Positions 44,875 to 55,654 of a stretch of 64,000 nucleotides of DNA are shown one piece after another. This DNA is from Uranotaenia lowii (Eukaryota; Arthropoda; Insecta; Diptera; Culicidae). The notes beneath the pieces are model-generated. The model worked only from the letters and a program-made list of their open reading frames with translations, had not been told where the DNA came from and ran no database searches. Where the stretch lies: the NCBI RefSeq assembly GCF_029784155.1, contig NC_073691.1, positions 129,766,714 through 129,830,713 on the forward strand, read 5' to 3'. A program made the translations under genes and the position numbers. Each line of letters starts with the position of its first letter. The stretch's first letter is position 1.

Positions 44875-45104
44875 CGTTGTATCTTTTTCGAAATTTTCAT
44901 GATATTTACGGCTTATGTTCTTTCGTTCTTTGATAGTTCATGTTTCTCTAATTTCTTTCATCACATATGAAAATGTGATCATTTTCAGGTACAAAGATGT
45001 ACCAAGAGATTTCATAACATCAGTATTGAGTAGATAAAAACGTTTAAAAATGCATTTTAAAAATTTTTGCCGAAAGCTGACAACCAGTCACTGTAGAGGC
45101 ATAA

Positions 45105-45735
45105 TGAGAAAATCCCCGAGGCAGTATGAGCACCATTAATGAAGGCATAATGAGCTTTTTCTGCCGGGGATTCTAGCAGCAAATTCGACTCGATGAAGTC
45201 AACTGAGTAATAGAGCTACAGCTTGACTTGTATCGTCTGACGATTTGGCCTATTGGTAAGATGTCGGAGAGGTAATCAGTAGGCTCGAGTTCGATTCCTG
45301 ATGGACGTGTTTTTTTTTTCATTTATCATTCATGATCATGATTGCACTAAACGGTGCAAACAAAGCAATAACAAAATAATCTAGGTTTGTTTGTTGAATT
45401 CAAAGATTTAACACATGCTCATATATCATGTTTCTGGTGTTTTGTTTGACGGATGATGCTTTGTTGCTATTAGCCGTATAATGTAACAATAAAAAAAATC
45501 AATCATGAATGGTATGTGCAAAAAAAAATCCCCTCAAACAGGAATCGAACTTGAGTCTACTGATTACCTCTCCGACACCTTACTAATAGGCCAAATCGAC
45601 AGACGAAACAAGCCAAACTGTAGCTCTATTATTCAGTTGACTTCATCGAGTTGAATTCGCTACTAGATTATTCGGTAGAAAATGCTTATAATGCCTTCAT
45701 TGAAAGTGCTCTGTTCGCCTCTAGTGAACAAATTA
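45105..45735. repeat. Inverted pair of tRNA-like units inside family C
   Basis: The right arm (45535-45735) is an imperfect inverted copy of the left arm (45105-45320). Each holds a ~70-bp leader (CTCGATGAAGTCAACTGA, ATAGAGCTACAG), then TTTGGCCTATTGGTAAG (A box), GTCGGAGAGGTAATCAGTAG, and GTTCGATTCCTG (B box). The left copy is followed by a run of about ten T, a good Pol III terminator. The cloverleaf is poor (acceptor and T stems mismatch), so I treat these as SINE-like tRNA relics. Confidence 0.7.
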
Positions 45736-46081
45736 AAGTAAAAAAGCGTTTTAAAATTGATTAAAGTGAAAATTCAAAAATTTTATTATGTTGAAAATTG
45801 AGAAACAATGTGTAGATCATGTTGCAGTGCATACATTTCAGATCAAGATGATTTAAAGGTCATGAAAGCTTAAATGATAATATTTTCGTCACTTGCTAGC
45901 TGGTTATTATTTAATATTTCTGTAAAGATGAAAAGGATATTTCTTTTTTGGTGAAAAATTAATACTATCGATAGTACGAAACAAGTCCTTATGAAAATTT
46001 GTTTAAGAAAATATGTACTTATGTAGAAAAAAAGGAGTGCTCATTATGCCCTGGGTGCTAGTTATGCCCTCATCTCCCCTA

Positions 46082-47000
46082 ATGCCACTTCAGGGCTTTT
46101 TAACCCTAAAAACGTCGGTGTCAAATATAAATGTCAAATATTTTATTTCTTGCTTTGGTGCTGGATTGAACTCCACCCACAGTACATCGAAAAGTTAACT
46201 TTTTCAAGAAAATTTTCGAAAAATTAGACCCCAGAATCTATGGAAAAGCTGCTTTTGTACGAGATAACCGAAATAGGAGACGATCAACGGTCTTAAGAAG
46301 GTCCTCCAGCATCCTCAGAGGTAAATTTTTTTTCACTTACTAGTAGATGATGATTATAATTTTGAATGTTCTCTCCCAGGTTATGGAATCATTTCGCCAA
46401 GCGTGAATGGATGAAGGGAAAATAAAGGAAAATTTGGCGAAAACTTTAGCTACAAAGGCCAGGAAATTTTCCTTATTTCAGCTGGAAGAAGGCCTGTGCC
46501 TATGTAGTTGTCGGTGAATGTAGAAACAAGAAACAGGAAGTGATAAGAAAATTCGTGTTTGCGGTTTGTGCTTCTTAATAAAGAGAAATAAACACCTATG
46601 TTAATATAATCCGATCATCTATTTCTTCATCAGATTTTTTTTTAATTTCCCAGCCAGGTAAAAGTTGTAAAGTTTGGTTTAAGTATGTCAATTTTTTTCG
46701 ATTTGAACCAAAGACGGAATAGGTCTGAGAGTAAAGTCACGGTTAAATAAGTGGATGGAAAAGTTATGAGTTCGATTCCAGTTCATTCAACAGCAATTGA
46801 GGAAAACCGGGTGCTAGAGGAAGAAAGAAATCAAAGTTGCTAGGGAGGAAAAAAGACACACACAACATAGTGTACATTTTTTCCCGTCAGTGGGTACAAC
46901 CCACTGGAAAATATTTTGACATTTCGGCATAAATGTATTTCAAAAGTAGGGTCAAGCAGTATATCGGCCGAAACACACGTCAAAAGTGGCATTTGGGCAG
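46082..47000. other. Non-coding DNA, nothing recognised
   Basis: No gene. A B-box-like word GAGTTCGATTCCAG at about 46768-46781 has no convincing A box or cloverleaf. Confidence 0.4.
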
Positions 47001-47046
47001 CCCTATAGTCGAATATAGAGCTGTAAAGCATTTCTATATTCGACTA
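47001..47046. repeat. Perfect 15-bp hairpin next to the solo LTR
   Basis: TATAGTCGAATATAG and CTATATTCGACTATA are separated by a 15-nt loop. It ends a few bases before the LTR-like sequence. It may be the remains of an inserted palindrome or target structure. Confidence 0.6.
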
Positions 47047-47050
47047 TACG

Positions 47051-47445
47051 GTTGACTAAGGGCCAGGTTTTAATGGTCAGCTTTAGGACCAGCTTAATGG
47101 TTACTTGGGTAGTCATTACATAACTACACAATTCATTAGCGATAGCTATTAATCACTTTCCACTTCTCATATTCCCTAACCGGGAAAGTACTCGTTTCTC
47201 AATGAGTACTTTGATACTCTTACCCAGAATATCTGGCAACACTGTTGTGTTACCACAAACCCAACTTGAGTGCTCTCGTCTAACCGTGTGATGATGTAAA
47301 CATTAGTACCGCGTTTATCATCATCACCTGTCATTAGCAATCATTGATCTATTGTTCTCGATTGCGAATTGAACATAGCAAGACGAACCTAAACAAACAA
47401 GGAGCGTCTAAGGATCCGCCGAAACCGTTAGTATCATAACTGTAA
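47051..47445 (-). mobile_element. Copia-related solo LTR
   Basis: Diverged but collinear with the copia LTR at 25502-27656: TTAGCGATAGCTA, CCTAACCGGGAAAGTACT, ATATCTGGCAACACTGTTGT, GTGTGATGATGTAAACATT and the end GAAACCGTTAGTATCATAAC. No internal copia sequence is attached, so it is a solo LTR or a separate related family. A clear 5-bp TSD was not found. Confidence 0.75.
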
Positions 47446-47535
47446 TACGCTGAGAACTACGCATTTCCGATACAATTATCGATTTAAACATCATAACCAA
47501 TTTTAAAGCAACCGAGACGACGGTTGCAGTTCATA

Positions 47536-48483
47536 GGGGAAAACTATACAAGACGCACCAGTTAAGCATAATTTGATGAAATGATTTTGATTATATTTTT
47601 ATAAAAAAAACTTAAACAGCCAGAAAACAAAACAAGTGGACAGAACGCACCATATGGAAAGGGTGGTGAGAAAAGAACAATGATTATACGAAATGTTATA
47701 GTTGAAACATCAAATGTTTAGTTACATGTTCATCGTATTTTTGAAAACCAACCATACTTTAGCAAAAACTCATTTATTAATGCAAAACTTATCAAAAATT
47801 TCGCATTTGAAACAACACTTTTCTACATCCTTATAAGTAAAACGCCTTCAGGTAGGCAACGAAATTTTATTTCTAGACTGATATCGCGGCAAACAAGGCG
47901 GCGGGTATCTTTTTCGATTCGAATATTGGTGTACCTTTTAAACTCGAACAAGGACGAAATTTGTTGGAATTTTGCATTCTTATCGCAATTTGGGAGTCAG
48001 CAAATAAAAAGAATGGCATTTTGTTTTGATATTCGGGTTTTCTCAAAAGTTATCAGCATTCAAAATTTGAACGTAAAACACGTGGTCTTATGGGCATTTG
48101 CCCCAATTTTGATATGATTGATTTAAGTTAAAATTAGTGAGAAGTTAGTAAAATACAACAAAATATTTATAGTCTTCCGAAAGTGCTAACGAGTGTAAAA
48201 ACGATAAGCGGTTGTTTCATCAGATTGCGCAGGCTGGTTTACCGTAAAACCTTATATGTTACTCATGAAAAATAACAACTTTCATGTTGATTCCATTAAT
48301 CCTTCTGTTTCTAAGAACCAAAGTCGTTTAAATGAACTTTTCGTGTAAAAAATGATGAAATACCTTGTTCGCTACAATCAAAATGAAGAAAGAACATTAT
48401 CAGAAGCCATAGGATAGTGTATTTTTGAGAAAGATTGGCATGGGCCATATTACCCCGCTGGTGCGTCTTGTACAGTTTTTCCC
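47536..48483. mobile_element. TA-flanked element, family D (948 bp)
   Basis: Left end GGGGAAAACTATACAAGACG, right end (complement) GGGAAAAACTGTACAAGACG, both continuing CACCAG. TA lies at 47534-47535 and 48484-48485. No coding frame. Size and GGGGA tip match families A-C. Confidence 0.85.
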
Positions 48484-48485
48484 TA

Positions 48486-49681
48486 CAAACAAATTTGTTA
48501 CTTTAAAATCCTTAACAGATCTTTCCAAAAGAACGTTTTCTCCCCTATATAGGGTTTGCCGTATGAAAACTTTGCCAGAAACGGAAAATAAAAACCACTT
48601 GTGATGGTTCATAATTTATGATATTGATCGGAAACGTGCGCTACACCAGGAGTAAATTGAGGCATTGATCATTTTTCTCCCTTCTCTTAAAAACTGGAAA
48701 TTGGTCGGTAGCAATTTTGATACTGCCGAATGTACTTTATTTCTAAGTAGGGTTACTAACAGGAAAAAAAACCTCAATTCAGAGATAAGCCCTGAAAATT
48801 GTGAACAGAAATAAACAGTGTTTCATTATTTTAATTTCCTAAAGCGATTCGTACTTTACAGCAACTCGAGTAATGACCTAGGTAATTTATAGTCTCTGCT
48901 GGTTACCGGCTTGAGTTGCTGTGTAAGTCTGAGTGTGTCTGTGGGTAGAGAAACATAAACACACTCACACAAGCTCGTAGAAGTATTCCTAAATTTATGC
49001 AACCGGCGTCGACGAGCAAGTGGACTCCCATCCTGGAGTCGGGTTTATTTCGGGTTAACGTGTCGGTCGTCGGGGGTGGCAGTTATTTCCGGCACACCGG
49101 GAACGGATTAATGGATCTCACCCCTCAGAGTGCTGGATCAACATCAACAACACCAGTAGCAGCAACAATGTGGCAGCACGAAAGCAAAGTCGGAATTCGA
49201 GTGGGTACCCTGAAGTAAAAAAAAAACTCCCAAGTTTTCTGTTCCGCAATCACTTTTCCGGAAGTGATGTTGTTTGCCGTGTTATCTGGTGGATCTGGAA
49301 AAAGGTTTTTATTTCCAGTGTGAGGATAAAGCTGAATTTTGGAACATTCCATTTCCGGAATTGTATTGCTTTTTTTTGCTTCTCCATGTTGGTCTCATTA
49401 CCATTCAGGTCCGGGTGATGGTAGTTCTACCGGTTGTTTTCCTTTCTTTGGAAGAACCTAACAAACGACTTGTGAATTTTTATCGATTGTTTCAAGATTT
49501 GAAGGCATCCGAGAGGTGCTAAGGTGAAACCAGAACAGCTTCAATTTGATAGGTGGTTCTGGTTAACAGACAATCAAAATTATGAGTAAATAATTTTGAG
49601 AAACACCAAACTTTTTTTGATGAAGAACGTTAGAAATTGAAAACTGAATGAATACGATGAGCATTGGGTGAACTGTCCCAT
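48486..49681. other. Non-coding DNA, nothing recognised
   Basis: A 73-codon frame (48997-49215) and neighbouring frames have moderate GC but no recognised domain. Confidence 0.4.
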
Positions 49682-49689
49682 GAGACGAG

Positions 49690-50182
49690 CAGAGGTGCAA
49701 AGCATCGCATCATTTTGTCAGCAACGTTTGACTTTTTCCCGACCACATCAAACTAACTTCATCTTCGGAAGCGTCGGCTTGCGAACATAGCACGTCGACT
49801 TTTGATCGTAAATGAACGCATCGCAACGACGCTGTGGCACGATTGGTTCAAATGACTGCATCTCTTAAGTTCATTCCGATGCTTTGCGAACAGTTCGCCT
49901 ACTGATTTTAAGGCGACGTCAACCGAAGGATCCGTTCGTTTGAATTTATCGGGGATAAGTACAAACGACCTTATCGAGATAGGGTCGTTTGAACATTCAA
50001 TTGAATGTTCACTTTTGAACGTTCAATTGGATGTTCGTCTGATGCGTCCGGCAGCCTAAGGCAAGACGCCGAGCCGTGTTAGGATGGGATGGATTATCGA
50101 TATGGTGCATTGCTTGCGTGTGGTGTTCGGACGTCGCTCGACGATTGAGGGTGTCGGGTGTCTTGTAGCGCGCGGATGACTA
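49690..50182 (+). repeat. Foldback left arm, outer part
   Basis: Pairs with 55655-56159. It includes a perfect 20-bp palindrome GAACATTCAATTGAATGTTC (49991-50010) and a near-palindrome ACGACCTTATCGAGATAGGG. It continues after the inserted element as 52259-52281. Confidence 0.93.
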
Positions 50183-52256
50183 CCCGCATAAATGAGGATT
50201 GTAACCAAACGGTTTCTTTAATAGTAAAGCGATGATTTGATGAAGCGTAAAAAAACGTTTAGCAAACGATTATTCAAACCGTGAAATACATTAGTTAAAT
50301 CGTGAATTCCAAATTCACAGTATTTTTAATATGTCGTTAGGTTATGTAATTGTTAAAAACCGTTAAAACACTTGTATGGACGAACTGTTCTACATGCAGT
50401 CCATGTTAGGTTTAAAAACCGATTGCTGAAAATGTATTTAGATCATCGGATTGTAATCGTTATAGTTTTTTTCGAGGAGCTCTCATTCCTAAACGCTTAC
50501 GTCAATGGTTGTGTAACGATTTGACTTTACTTTATTCCAACATTATTCAAACCGTTTTAGGAATCGTTCGTAAAAAGAGCACGCATACAAACGCAATATT
50601 TTTAATTTATATGGGAGATTTTCGGATAAAAATGGAAAATGTTTTCTAATTGCAACATTTTATTGAATGTCGTTTTTCCGCGCCGCTCTATATCGATACG
50701 TAGCGTAAAACAAATTATCCTGGCTCAGCGTTGAAAACGCATTCAATTACTGGAAGCAGCTCTCGCAGGAATTCCAGAGTCTTGTTTGCTCCCTCTTGGC
50801 AGTAGCGCGAAATTAATCGCTGATAGGTGACGCGATTCGGTTCAACGCCCTTGGCCTGCAAATCCGCCAGAAATTCCGTTGCTCATTATCCATATACACC
50901 CGAAGAAGGGCGTTGTAGTGGGAAATGTCCATTGCTGCGTTCATGCTGTTCAATGTTTCCCATTACTCCTGGACCAGAGCACCTCGGGAAGGTCTTCTGG
51001 AACTAGGTGACCTGTAATAAGAATTTCAAAAATTTCTGCTAAGGTGATTCTTAAAGACACCGCGTTTAACATACCGCAACAAGGAATAACCAGTCAAGAT
51101 TGAGCGCTGGAAGCGGAACGGTTAATACGGATTTCCTCCGGAACATCTTTCAGATCTCGGCGTAAAGTTCTTCCAGAGCGTTTTACATCTTCTTTCAGCC
51201 GCTTCAAAGATCGGTCTAGTCCCTGACTGGAACTAGCGGCAGATGTAGCATAACCGCTGGAAAGGAAAAAAAAAACACTTTCTTTTAAAAACAGTGCAAT
51301 TAAACGCTCATTATAAAAATGAGCAGAAAAATCAATTACAGATAGAATCTGTTGCGTAACATGATTTGTACATCACTGCGAGTCGCAAACCGGCACCCAC
51401 ATAAATGGAGAATTTTCCCGAACTTACCTCACAGAACATTGCGATTGCTGAATAAACTTCGTTCCGTCTCCCGGACTGTGTTGAAAATTACGATCCGCGC
51501 GAATCCGGCGAAATAGCGCACAAATTTGCTGGACCGCAATTTTTTTCGTTCTTCACGTTTGACAACCAAAACAAAGTCTACATCAGTGGTGCCAGGTTCA
51601 ATGTTTTATCAATATTTGTTTAGATATTGAGATGCAAAATTTAAAGGTAAATATTTAATCTGATCAGGATGATTATGGGTAGTAATTTAAGAATGTTTTA
51701 GGGATCAACAATTGAATAAAATTGTAATTATCTGCACAATGGATTTGCAAAGAATCACTCGTAATAACTCGCTTAATTTCACTAAAAGCTATTTTAAACG
51801 CATCGTGGAAAGCGTGAACTAAACCTCGTTTAGTACGATGTATGGGCATACCTCCAAGATAAATTATATTTTCTTCGAAACTCTATAGAGTCGTATCAGA
51901 ATAAAAAAAATATAAGAGATATTCTCATAATTACTCACTGATGTTTTGTAAAACTCCCTGGCATCTCTGACCGGCGTTTCGCTCATTTTTGAAGTTTAAG
52001 TTTGAACGGTAAGGTTAACGGTTCGAGATAATTTTTACGATTACAGGAAAAAATAAGGAAATCGTTTGTACCATTCCATCACCTTTACAGATACCATCAC
52101 TTTTTCACTTAAAGGTTCATGTTTCGTTTTTATCGGTCAAATTTTTCGTCGAAGTAAAGTTTAATAGAACAGCTACGTTTACACTAAAAATCACTTTTTC
52201 TGAAGCTGTAGATGAATCGTATATACTGTTTGAGATATAGTTTTTAAGTATGCGGG
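50183..52256. mobile_element. TA-flanked element carrying a captured LRPPRC gene segment
   Basis: The ends are CCCGCATA and, inverted, TATGCGGG, with TA at 50181-50182 and 52257-52258. The right foldback arm shows the uninterrupted site GATGACTAGGTAAAG with one TA, proving a 2074-bp insertion. TIR identity ends after 8 bp. No transposase was recognised. About 0.85 kb of its interior (50718-51560) is a broken piece of a host gene with introns, so it is a gene-capturing (Pack-type) non-autonomous element; the superfamily is unclear. Confidence 0.88.
50718..51560 (-). pseudogene. bsf: Captured LRPPRC / bicoid-stability-factor gene fragment
   Basis: Three exon-like blocks are separated by introns with GT-AG borders: exon 1 to 51428 (donor GTAAGT), exon 2 51256-51075 (donor GTATGT), exon 3 from 51011. 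Exon 1 encodes an Arg-rich mitochondrial-type N-terminus (ALFRRIRADRNF), exon 2 LDRSLKRLKEDVKRSGRTLR, exon 3 MDISHYNALLRVYMDNEQ then GVEPNRVTYQRLISRYCQEG, matching the N-terminal PPR repeats of LRPPRC, a mitochondrial mRNA-stabilising protein. Damage: ATT where ATG is expected (51538-51540), an in-frame TGA in exon 2, and a stop and frameshifts in exon 3. Retained introns show capture from DNA, not RNA. Only the first ~5-10% of the protein is present. Confidence 0.85.
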
Positions 52257-52380
52257 TAGGTAAAGAGAATGAGGCGCAGTTACAGTTTACTTTAAAAGTC
52301 CAATTTAACTGAATAAAATGCAAACCGCCCTACTACGGTTGGGCTTGTAAGAGATTGTTTATTCTTTTTCAATCCAATTT

Positions 52381-52442
52381 GCGGATATTGGCTGTTTGCT
52401 TTAGTTCTGAACCTTAAACTAAAGCAAACCATCAATATCCGC
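52381..52442 (+). ncRNA. 62-nt hairpin, pre-miRNA-like
   Basis: GCGGATATTGGCTGTTTGCT pairs with AGCAAACCATCAATATCCGC, with TTAGTT/AACTAA extending the stem and a CTGAACCTTA loop region; about 24 of 26 positions pair, with a small internal mismatch. Flanking AATTT/AAATT could lengthen it by a bulged G. Size and near-perfect stem resemble a miRNA precursor, but a small foldback MITE or siRNA source is equally possible. It lies between the left arm and the left array. Confidence 0.4.
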
Positions 52443-52483
52443 GAAATTTAATTTCAGGTTCAGTATGCATGAAAATCTGTTTT

Positions 52484-53396
52484 CAGATTTCAGATTCCCA
52501 TTTCAGATTCCCATTTCAGATTCAGATATAAGATTCAAATTTCAGATTCAGATTTCAGATTCAAATTTCAGATTCAGATTTCAGATTCAGATTCAGATTT
52601 CAGATTTCAGATTCAGATTTCAGATTCAGATTTTAGATTCAGATTTCAGATTCAGATTTCAGATTAAGATTTCAGATTCAGATTTCAGATTCAGATTTCA
52701 GATTCAGATTTCAGATTCAGATTTCAGATTCAGATTTCAGATTCAGATTTCAGATTCAGATTTCAGATTCAGATTTCAGATTCAGATTTCAGATTCAGAT
52801 TTCAGATTCAGATTTCAGATTCAGATTTCAGATTCAGATTTCAGATTCAGATTTCAGATTCAGATTTCAGATTCAGATTTCAGATTCAGATTTCAGATTC
52901 AGATTTCAGATTCAGATTTCAGATTCAGATTTCAGATTCAGATTTCAGATTCAGATTTCAGATTCAGATTTCAGATTCAGATTTCAGATTCAGATTTCAG
53001 ATTCAGATTTCAGATTCAGATTTCAGATTCAGATTTCAGATTCAGATTTCAGATTCAGATTTCAGATTCAGATTTCAGATTCAGATTTCAGATTCAGATT
53101 TCAGATTCAGATTTCAGATTCAGATTTCAGATTCAGATTTCAGATTTCAGATTTCAGATTCAGATTTCAGATTCAGATTTCAGATTCAGATTTCAGATTC
53201 AGATTTCAGATTCAGATTTCAGATTCAGATTTCAGATTCAGATTTCAGATTCAGATTTCAGATTTCAGATTTCAGATTCAGATTTCAGATTCAGATTTCA
53301 GATTCAGATTTCAGATTCAGATTTCAGATTCAGATTTCAGATTCAGATTTCAGATTCAGATTTCAGATTCAGATTTCAGATTCAGATTTCAGATTG
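52484..53396 (+). repeat. 13-bp satellite array 2, foldback left half
   Basis: About seventy units of GATTCAGATTTCA in the same orientation as array 1, with diverged units at the outer edge (CAGATTCCCATTT, AGATTCAAATTTC) and near-identical units inside. Confidence 0.97.
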
Positions 53397-53815
53397 GAAA
53401 TGACCTTCCGCTCATTATGAGTTGATGTTTATCAGTACATTTACGACTAGCGCTTCAACGTTAACCCAATCATCTCATACTTATACACATTGAGCTTAAA
53501 TATATGGAGTCCCAAATTCGTGGCGTACACAATATGATTAAGAATAATATTAATACAATATATATTAATGAAAAATATGATAATATTTTGTTCACAAGAA
53601 CTATCAGTAAATGCAATGAAATGATTAACTGTTGGTAGTATATTTCAAACATGATTTACTTTTCAAATGCCAATTAAATTCCTTTTTATTCCGTCCCGAT
53701 GGAATGAACACTTCGTACAGGAAATGACGTTTGGGTTGGTGGCAAAGGGGTCTGCACTTATGCCCCTTCGGCTCCAAACAAAAAGTAATTTTCAGTAAGC
53801 AGCACATCAAATATG
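53397..53815. other. Foldback central spacer
   Basis: AT-rich, about 420 bp, unique in the window, with no frame longer than about 60 codons that looks real. It forms the loop of the palindrome. Confidence 0.6.
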
Positions 53816-55654
53816 AATCTGAAATCTAAACCCAAAATCTTAACCTTAATTCTAAAACTGAATACTTAATATGAAACCTGAATCCGATATCTGAATCAGG
53901 ATCTGAAATTTGAAATCTAAATCAAAATATGATTCTGAAATCTGAATGTAAAATCTCAATCTGAAATCTGAATCTGAAATCTGAATCTGAAATCTGAATC
54001 TGAAATCTGAACCTGAAATCTGAATCTGAAATCTGAATCTGAAATCTGAATCTGAAATCTGAATCTGAAATCTAAATCTGAAATCTGAATCTGAAATCTG
54101 AATCTGAAATCTGGATTCTGAAATCTGAATCTGAAATCTGAATCTGAATCTGAAATCTGAATCTGAAATCTGAATCTGAAATCTGAATCTGAAATCTGAA
54201 TCTGAAATCTGAATCTGAAATCTGAATCTGAAATCTGAATCTGAAATCTGAATCTGAAATCTGAATCTGAAATCTGAATCTGAAATCTGAATCTGAAATC
54301 TGAATCTGAAATCTGAATCTGAAATCTGAATCTGAAATCTGAATCTGAAATCTGAATCTGAAATCTGAATCTGAAATCTGAATCTGAAATCTGAATCTGA
54401 AATCTGAATCTGAAATCTGAATCTGAAATCTGAATCTGAAATCTGGAATCTGAAATCTGAAATCTGAAATCTGAAATCTGAAATCTGAAATCTGAAATCT
54501 GAAATCTGAATCTGAAATCTGAATCTGAAATCTGAATCTGAAATCTGAAATCTGAAATCTGAATCTGAAATCTGAATCTGAAATCTGAATCTGAAATCTG
54601 AATCTGAAATCTGAATCTGAAATCTGAATCTGAAATCTGAATCTGAAATCTGAATCTGAAATCTGAATCTGAAATCTGAATCTGAAATCTGAATCTGAAA
54701 TCTGAATCTGAAATCTGAATCTGAAATCTGAATCTGAAATCTGAATCTGAAATCTGAATCTGAAATCTGAATCTGAAATCTGAATCTGAAATCTGAATCT
54801 GAATCTGAAATCTGAATCTGAAATCTGAATCTGAAATCTGAATCTGAAATCTGAATCTGAAATCTGAATCTGAAATCTGAATCTGAAATCTGAATCTGAA
54901 ATCTGAATCTGAAATCTGAATCTGAAATCTGAATCTGAAATCTGAATCTGAAATCTGAATCTGAAATCTGGAATCTGAAATCTGAAATCTGAAATCTGAA
55001 ATCTGAATCTGAAATCTGAATCTGAAATCTGAATCTCAAATCTGAAATCTGAATCTGAATCTGAAATCTGAATCTGAAATCTGAATCTGAAATCTGAATC
55101 TGAAATCTGAATCTGAAATCTGAAATCTGAATCTGAAATCTGAATCTGAAATCTGAATCTGAAATCTGAATCCGAAATCTGAATCTGAAATCTGAATCTG
55201 AAATCTGAATCTGAAATCTGAATCTGAAATCTGAATCTGAAATCTGAATCTGAAATCTGAATCTGAAATCTGAATCTGAAATCTGAATCTGAAATCTGAA
55301 CCTGAAATCTGGAATCTGAAATCTGAAATCTGAAATCTGAAATCTGAAATCTGAAATCTGAAATCTGAATCTGAAATCTGAATCTGAAATCTGAATCTGA
55401 AATCTGAATCTGAAATCTGAAATCTGAATCTGAATCTGAAATCTGAATCTGAAATCTGAATCTGAAATCTGAATCTGATATCTGAATCTGAAATCTGAAT
55501 CTGAAATCTGAATCTGAAATCTGAGTCTGAAATCTGAATCTGAAATCTGAATCTGAAATCTGAATCTGAAATCTGAATCTGAAATCTGAATCTGAAATCT
55601 GAATCTGAAATCTGAATCTGAAATCTGAATCTGAAATCTGAATCTGAAATCTGA
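53816..55654 (-). repeat. 13-bp satellite array 3, foldback right half
   Basis: About 140 units of the complement (TGAAATCTGAATC). Runs of pure 7-mers (AAATCTG) preceded by CTGGAATCTG occur near 54443, 54968 and 55310, indicating higher-order duplication of blocks of roughly 340-525 bp. Stop-free frames of up to 531 codons follow from the 39-bp super-period and are not genes. Confidence 0.97.

Larger units (their letters stand above)
43548..45028. mobile_element. Inverted tRNA-derived cluster with 13-bp TSD
   Basis: AGTAGATAAAAAC is duplicated at 43535-43547 and 45029-45041. Inside, a unit made of a flank (CATATGTGATGAAAGAAATT...), a 74-nt tRNA-like gene and a ~300-bp body occurs twice in one direction (tRNAs at 43648 and 44149) and then twice inverted (44323, truncated, and 44801). 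The reversal is near 44322. The inverted bodies are identical over at least 420 bp, as shown by identical 140-codon frames on opposite strands. Confidence 0.85.
43395..46079. mobile_element. TA-flanked element, family C, carrying tRNA-derived units
   Basis: Left end GGGGAGATGGGGGCATAATG, right end (complement) GGGGAGATGAGGGCATAACT, with TA at 43393-43394 and 46080-46081. The word GGCATAATG recurs near 43405, 45100, 45152, 45690 and 46040-46065 in both orientations. Own DNA is about 1.19 kb and includes an inverted pair of tRNA-like units (45105-45735). A 1481-bp tRNA cluster (43548-45028) was inserted later. No transposase frame. Confidence 0.88.

Noticed and set aside
46700..46800. tRNA-like B box GAGTTCGATTCCAG
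   Set aside because: No A box at the right distance and no cloverleaf could be drawn.
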